Source: an uncultured Prevotellaceae bacterium
GTDB taxonomy: Bacteria > Bacteroidota > Bacteroidia > Bacteroidales > Bacteroidaceae
NCBI GenBank assembly: GCA_902477365.1
Contig: CABSGW010000018.1
Span: 1 to 18,672, forward strand
Direction of reading: 5' to 3'
DNA: 18,672 nt
Shown: in pieces, positions 14,618 to 18,672 of the stretch
Position numbering within the stretch: position 1 is the stretch's first letter
How the letters are laid out: every line of letters starts with the position of its first letter
Notes under the pieces: model-generated
Told to the model about the DNA's origin: nothing
Database searches by the model: none
What the model saw: only the letters and a program-made list of their open reading frames with translations
Translations under genes and position numbers: made by a program

Positions 14618-15568
14618 ATGATGAAGAAAAAAGGTGTTGTTTGGTCTGTGGGCTTGGCCTTGGTTTTAGTGGCTACTGGCCTTATTTATGTGAAGGACCT
14701 GCTGCAAAGTAAAGAATACGAGCTTGTGAAACTGCGTGGCGATGTGGAATTGTTGCGGTCGGCCTATCTGGATTTGTCCGGAATACACACCGTGTCATCG
14801 TGTGCAGGCATTCGTGTGAAAGACCGGGTTGGAGATACGCTTCTGTTACGCTCCGTCGCGTCAGATGGCCCAAGGCTCGGTTTGTATATCTCCCGCAACC
14901 AATGCGAACCGTGTTGGGAAGAAGCCTTGGCCCATTTGGAGTGGCTGGTACGTGAAAAGAAACTGACCACTTCTCCGTTTGTGTTGGCCGAATCGTATAA
15001 TTCCAGAGACTTTAAGTTGCTGCACCAGCGGCATAAGAGTTCGGTCCCTTTCTATTCCATCGGCAAGGAGTTTGCGGTAGAACATCTGACAAGGGCTAAT
15101 AATCCGTTTTTTTTCATACTGTATCCCAATGGTGCCTGGTCCTCCATTTTCTATGTAGATGGATTGTACGGGTTACTTGGCGATGATTATTTCCAGATGG
15201 CAGCCAACCTTTGTCGGCACAATGTCGCTCCGTTACCGCAAGCCGGACAACCGGCAAAGAAACAGGCTGGTTTGGTGTTGGTAAACAACAGTGTGGATTT
15301 GGGTAAAGTACGTTTGCGTAAAAAATATACGGCCGTTTTCCGGGTGAAGAATGAGGGAGATCAAGCCTGCATCATCCAGAATACCCATCCTTTGTGCAAC
15401 TGTCTGTCTTTAGAAGATGTGCCTCACGTTGTTCTTCCCGGCGACACAGCCAGTTTCAAGGTTGCCTTTCTTTCCACCAGTAAGGGATTTGTACGGCGGT
15501 CTGTTCAGTTCAGGGTCAAAGATCATCCTGCTACTTACCTTTTGAGCGTACAGGCTCAGGTAGAATAA
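14618..15568 (+). CDS. Membrane-anchored thioredoxin-like/DUF1573 protein
   Basis: The 316-residue protein has an N-terminal uncleaved-looking helix (about 6-25) and a short coiled-coil-like stretch (about 31-52). A middle domain (about 65-200) carries C-E-P-C (96-99) after a beta strand (L-G-L-Y-I-S) and F-F-F-I-L-Y-P-N-G later, the layout of a thioredoxin-like fold. A C-terminal DUF1573 domain (about 219-315) has V-D-L-G-K-V, F-R-V-K-N-E-G and the C-N-C variant (260-262) of the family's conserved cysteine region. It would face the periplasm. A redox role is inferred from C-x-x-C only. It sits 49 nt after the GT-C-like gene and upstream of a cysteine-containing exported protein, a possible substrate. 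Confidence 0.8.
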   Translation: MMKKKGVVWSVGLALVLVATGLIYVKDLLQSKEYELVKLRGDVELLRSAYLDLSGIHTVSSCAGIRVKDRVGDTLLLRSVASDGPRLGLYISRNQCEPCWEEALAHLEWLVREKKLTTSPFVLAESYNSRDFKLLHQRHKSSVPFYSIGKEFAVEHLTRANNPFFFILYPNGAWSSIFYVDGLYGLLGDDYFQMAANLCRHNVAPLPQAGQPAKKQAGLVLVNNSVDLGKVRLRKKYTAVFRVKNEGDQACIIQNTHPLCNCLSLEDVPHVVLPGDTASFKVAFLSTSKGFVRRSVQFRVKDHPATYLLSVQAQVE

Positions 15569-15785
15569 AGCCCGTTTGTGTGGATTGTGCTTTTATTGCC
15601 TCTTTCGGTCTATAATAGCCTGTTCTTTCTATTTTCGGCATATAAAAGTGGTGAATTTTGCCCTTTTCGTTTGAATGTTTTTCAGAATTAGGACGAATTT
15701 TCTATTTATTGCGCAGAAATAGGCTTAATTATTTGGATTCAATTAATTTAATCGTTAAGTTTGGAGGAATTTAAAGAATAATGTC
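15569..15785 (+). promoter_or_regulatory. 217-nt leader region before the exported Cys protein
   Basis: This AT-rich gap is the largest inside the locus and may hold a promoter for the downstream genes, although I find no clean TAnnTTTG element. A purine run containing GGAGGA (15763-15768) lies 12 nt before an ATG at 15781. That ATG opens only ATG TCA TGA, whose stop overlaps the true start at 15786 as ATGA. Confidence 0.35.
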
Positions 15786-16376
15786 ATGAAAACAAATTAT
15801 CGTCTTCTGATGGGCGGAACGGCCCTTTTAGTTTCTTTATTTTTGAATTTCCGTTATGCGTATGGTGGTTACGGCGCTTCCACGCAGTTTTCGCCCGGTG
15901 TGTCTTTGCGGTCAGCAGCAGTGCCGGACAAAAATCCCGATGATGATACCGATACGGATACAGAGTGTGGAACAGCATTGAATGGACAACCTTATGTATG
16001 TGATTCTAAGACCGATATTGTACATGATGTTGGCTCGTGTACTTTTTATGTTGCTGTGTATAAATATAGCAAAATGAAAGCTCTGGATATAAGAAATGAA
16101 GGGAAAAAAGATGAAGATGGGAATATTATTAGTGTAAGGTCAGATGCTTATTATATGGATTGGGAAACTGTTTGTATACTTAGAAATGCTGATGTAACAA
16201 AAGTTACACCGGATTATGTATCTGACAAATGGAATAATGTTTTACAGATAGGGACAGATGTTGTGGCCGGTACGATATACCGTGTAGACTGCCTTGAAGG
16301 GGGAGAGGGTAAATGTTTGCCGGTAGAGGAAATAGTGACCTGTGCCGAAGAGAGCGATTCAAATGTCGGATATTAA
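15786..16376 (+). CDS. Exported cysteine-containing protein, NVEALA-type neighbourhood
   Basis: I do not recognise a functional domain in this 196-residue protein. It begins with a signal-like segment (M-K-T-N-Y-R-L-L-M-G-G, core, L-N-F-R-Y-A-Y-G-G-Y) that resembles the leaders of small Bacteroidales proteins encoded next to 6-bladed beta-propeller genes, the setting of the NVEALA family. The NVEALA word itself is not present. After a Ser/Ala segment comes an acidic run, P-D-D-D-T-D-T-D-T-E (51-60), which could bind calcium or act as a linker, then a domain with seven cysteines (61, 72, 85, 130, 169, 177, 186). The odd number leaves at least one unpaired. It is followed after 13 nt by the propeller gene. 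Confidence 0.7.
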   Translation: MKTNYRLLMGGTALLVSLFLNFRYAYGGYGASTQFSPGVSLRSAAVPDKNPDDDTDTDTECGTALNGQPYVCDSKTDIVHDVGSCTFYVAVYKYSKMKALDIRNEGKKDEDGNIISVRSDAYYMDWETVCILRNADVTKVTPDYVSDKWNNVLQIGTDVVAGTIYRVDCLEGGEGKCLPVEEIVTCAEESDSNVGY

Positions 16377-16389
16377 AAAGTAAAAGACC

Positions 16390-17638
16390 ATGATAACAAG
16401 AATTAGCATTTTCGTTTTGTCTATGCTGCTGGTGAGTGCTTGCGAGCGTGACGAGCTGCATCCTTTGGACCGGCAGATAAAGAATACCCGTTCGATTGTG
16501 CTCGAGGACGGTCCCCAAAACACTGTGCCTGGACCGTTCCGCCGTTTCCCGCATTGCGGTTCCGGCTGTTTCCGGGGATATCCTTTTAGACTCTCTGGTG
16601 TCCGGCTATTCATTCATCCCGTTGGAGACCAGTGAGGCGAGCCTTGTGGGCAACATCGACAAGCTGGTGGTTTCTTCTCCCTACCTTTTTGTGCTGGACC
16701 GTCAGAACAACAAGGCGCTTCGTTTTTCCATGGACGGTACGTTCCTGGGCTCGGTCGGGCAGAAGGGTACGGCGTATTCCGATTACCGCCGCCTGAACGA
16801 CCTCTCTGTCAATCCTTCCCGGCAGGAGGTCGCGCTGCTTGATCTGAGGAGTGGTTACCAGTTCTATTACAATTACGAAGGGGTCTTCCTCCGCAAGCAG
16901 CCTTTGTACTACTATTATAACCGGATGGAGTTTATGGGCGACAGCCTCCAGGTTCAGCTCTCCGACCTGCACAGCAACAAGAAGGCTCCCTCGGTCGACG
17001 GGCACCAGCTGTTGCTGTCCGGCTCTTCCCAAGCGCCTCTTTACAAGGGTTTTCCCTATCCAAAGGAGCTCCGCCGCCATTTCCATTGGTGTAGTTCCAC
17101 TCCTCTGCTTCGGACGGGTAATGCGGTTTATTATCATCGCTTGCTTTCTGATACCATCTGGCAGGTTACGCCTGAGGTTTGTACGGCCCGTTACGTGCTG
17201 GACTTCACCGATAGACCCTCTTTGTTCCATTCTTCGGAAGAGGGCACGATGTCCGACCGTACTTATGAGTCGACCATCGAGGGCCGTCGCCATTTCTTCG
17301 GCCGTTACCTGCTGACCGACCGTTGGGCCTATTTTGGCATCGGTACGGCCTGTAAGGGGCTGGATATGCTGCTTTATAACCGTAAGACGGGTGAATCTGT
17401 CTACGGTAGTGTGAGCAGACGCTCCAACCCCATCTTCTCCTTGCTGTTGAATACGTTCGATTTTTCCTTTGACGGGCATTCCCTGGTTCGGGTTGTCCAA
17501 CCCTTCGATGCCGTCCGCATGAAAACGTGGTTGCAGGAGTCAGGCCGTTGGGACGATTTGTCTCCCGAGGACCGTAGCTTCCTGGATGGTTTGAACGAGG
17601 AGTCCAATCCGGTACTGATGGTCGTTCGTTTCAATTAA
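16390..17638 (+). pseudogene. 6-bladed beta-propeller lipoprotein, frameshifted
   Basis: The first frame (from ATG 16390) gives a lipoprotein signal, L-L-V-S-A-C-E-R, with lipobox Cys18, and runs into nonsense after about residue 42. The second frame, open to 17638, carries the body: F-I-P-L-E-T-S-E-A-S-L-V-G-N-I, L-V-V-S-S-P-Y-L-F-V-L-D-R, F-S-M-D-G-T-F-L-G-S-V-G-Q-K-G and further blade-like repeats, the pattern of Bacteroidales 6-bladed beta-propeller lipoproteins. Deleting one base near CCCCAAAA (16513-16520) joins them into about 415 residues, a normal length. The second frame has an ATG at 16496 but no signal there, so an untagged protein is unlikely to be functional. Such proteins probably sit on the outer membrane next to NVEALA-type proteins; their exact role is not established. 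Confidence 0.75.
16513..16520 (+). other. CCCCAAAA tract at the propeller frameshift
   Basis: With one C or one A fewer, the frame reads V-L-E-D-G-P-K(or Q)-T-L-C-L-D-R-S-A-V-S and continues into the propeller. As given it reads G-P-Q-N-T-V-P-G-P-F. The exact site cannot be fixed by reading alone; any single-base change between about 16510 and 16545 would do. Confidence 0.5.
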
Positions 17639-17659
17639 GAATGTTTAAAGTGACAGCCT

Positions 17660-18672
17660 ATGTGGACACGCGGTATCTGTTTTGCTTTGTTGGCGGTATT
17701 CTCGCTGCCTTCATGGTGCGTGTCGCCGTCCGGCGGCGACGCCCTTTCCCGCCTGAAAGGCTTCGTGCGTAATGTGTCTTCCTTCAACCGGATGTTTCCC
17801 CAGGAGAAGGCCTATCTTCACCTGGACAACACGAGTTATTTTCTGGACGAGACCATCTGGTTCAAGGCCTATGTGGTACGTACCGACAGTTCCGCGTTGA
17901 CGGACCTGAGCCGCATCCTCTATGTGGAGCTGGTGAGCCCCGAAGGCGATGTGGTGGTGCAGCGCAAGATGGAGCTGGTCGACGGTCAGGCCCACGGCGA
18001 ACTTCCGCTTACGGGTACGCTTGCCAGCGGCTACTACGAGGTGCGTGCCTACACCCGCTACATGCGCAACTGGGACGCGGCTTGCTGCTACTCCCGGGTG
18101 GTACCGGTCTACCGCAAGCCTAAAGAGGCGGGCGACTACTCGTTCCCCTTCCTGCGTGCCTACAGCCCCTCACACCGCATTGCCGGCGAGAAGGCTTCGT
18201 TAAAGGAGTTCTATTATTTGGAGGATGTGAGCAAGGCCCTTTACCTGAGCAATACGAAAAAGGCACGCGAGACGGCTCGTGAGTTCCTCTCCCGTCCGGC
18301 CGCCTATCCGGACAGTTCGGTTACGGGCGTGACGTTCTATCCCGAGGGCGGGCATCTGGTGTCGGGTGTTCCCTGCCGCGTGGCTTTCGAGGTGTCTTGC
18401 GGCCGGCGCACCTCCGCGCTTACGGGCTGGCTGGCCGATGGATCGGGCAACCGTCTCGGTACGGTCTCCACGCTTCGCGAAGGTCGCGGCGTGTTCAGTT
18501 GCGTGCCTTCCTCCGACGGTCCGCTCTACCTCTGTTTTCAGGATGAAAAAGATAAAGTGTCGCGTTATCCGCTTCCGGCAGCCGATTCTTCCGGTGTCAG
18601 TATGCAGCTGGATGCCTTGTGCGACAGCGCTCTGAAGGTCTCCTTCCGGGGCACTGCCGACTGTCAGGACGG
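17660..18672 (+). CDS. Large exported MG2-like protein, N-terminal part
   Basis: A frame beginning ATG-TGG (M-W-T-R-G-I-C-F-A-L-L-A) is open to the right edge, 337 codons plus two bases, so the C-terminus is missing. After a signal peptide comes E-K-A-Y-L-H-L-D-N-T-S-Y-F-L (about 50-63) followed by D-E-T-I-W-F-K-A-Y-V-V. This is characteristic of large Bacteroidales surface proteins with a macroglobulin MG2-like beta domain, some of which continue into TonB-receptor-like plug regions. A second beta-rich section starts near V-T-F-Y-P-E-G-G-H-L-V. It follows the propeller gene by 21 nt and shares its GC-rich codon use. Complete length and C-terminal domains are unknown from this window. Confidence 0.75.
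   Translation, partial: MWTRGICFALLAVFSLPSWCVSPSGGDALSRLKGFVRNVSSFNRMFPQEKAYLHLDNTSYFLDETIWFKAYVVRTDSSALTDLSRILYVELVSPEGDVVVQRKMELVDGQAHGELPLTGTLASGYYEVRAYTRYMRNWDAACCYSRVVPVYRKPKEAGDYSFPFLRAYSPSHRIAGEKASLKEFYYLEDVSKALYLSNTKKARETAREFLSRPAAYPDSSVTGVTFYPEGGHLVSGVPCRVAFEVSCGRRTSALTGWLADGSGNRLGTVSTLREGRGVFSCVPSSDGPLYLCFQDEKDKVSRYPLPAADSSGVSMQLDALCDSALKVSFRGTADCQD

Noticed and set aside
1..18672. CRISPR arrays, tRNA/rRNA genes, insertion sequences or attachment sites
   Set aside because: I looked for repeated spacers, cloverleaf-type sequences, transposase motifs and paired terminal repeats and found none that hold up. The only long repeat is the shared block of the two GH105 genes.

Overview
The window looks like a chromosomal segment of a gut-type Bacteroidales (Bacteroides/Parabacteroides-like). 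The signs are a histone-like HU-HIG protein followed by a 'smalltalk'-type micro-protein, a TPR-membrane-HTH regulator, a cluster of exported glycoside hydrolases, NVEALA-type neighbourhood genes (6-bladed beta-propeller lipoprotein, large MG2-like protein), and several promoters of the Bacteroidetes type (-7 TAnnTTTG, -33 TTTG/TTG). I cannot name the species. All calls come from reading the sequence; no database search was run.

Layout. (1) 1-469 is AT-rich and has no gene. (2) 470-1649 (-) is a putative membrane-spanning lipoprotein regulator, split by a frameshift at a run of seven C. (3) 2036-2586 (+) holds the HU-like protein and the small smalltalk-like protein, closed by a hairpin shared with the convergent genes behind it. 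(4) 2668-4600 (-) is a housekeeping pair, ychF then lgt. (5) 4769-5392 (+) is an orphan lipoprotein with a promoter and a strong hairpin. (6) 5567-11522 (+) is a four-gene carbohydrate operon: GH29 alpha-L-fucosidase, two tandem GH105 unsaturated-uronyl hydrolases, and a GH2 enzyme. It has one recognisable promoter and ends at a strong terminator. No SusC/SusD pair, polysaccharide lyase or regulator of this operon lies in the window. (7) 11612-12046 (-) is a DUF4405 membrane protein.

(8) 12258 to the right edge is a same-strand accessory locus. It holds a GtrB/DPM1-like polyprenyl-phosphate glycosyltransferase overlapping a GT-C-like polytopic membrane protein, a membrane-anchored thioredoxin-like/DUF1573 protein, a cysteine-containing exported protein, a frameshifted 6-bladed beta-propeller lipoprotein, and the start of a large exported MG2-like protein that runs off the window. 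The order suggests an envelope system: a lipid-linked sugar made and transferred outside the cytoplasm, plus a secreted protein with surface partners. That link is inference. Base composition changes sharply inside the propeller gene, close to its frameshift, which may mark a recombination junction.

Two genes are broken at short homopolymers (C7 at 844-850; CCCCAAAA at 16513-16520). Either could be real decay, slippage-based switching, or a sequencing error; reads are needed to decide.
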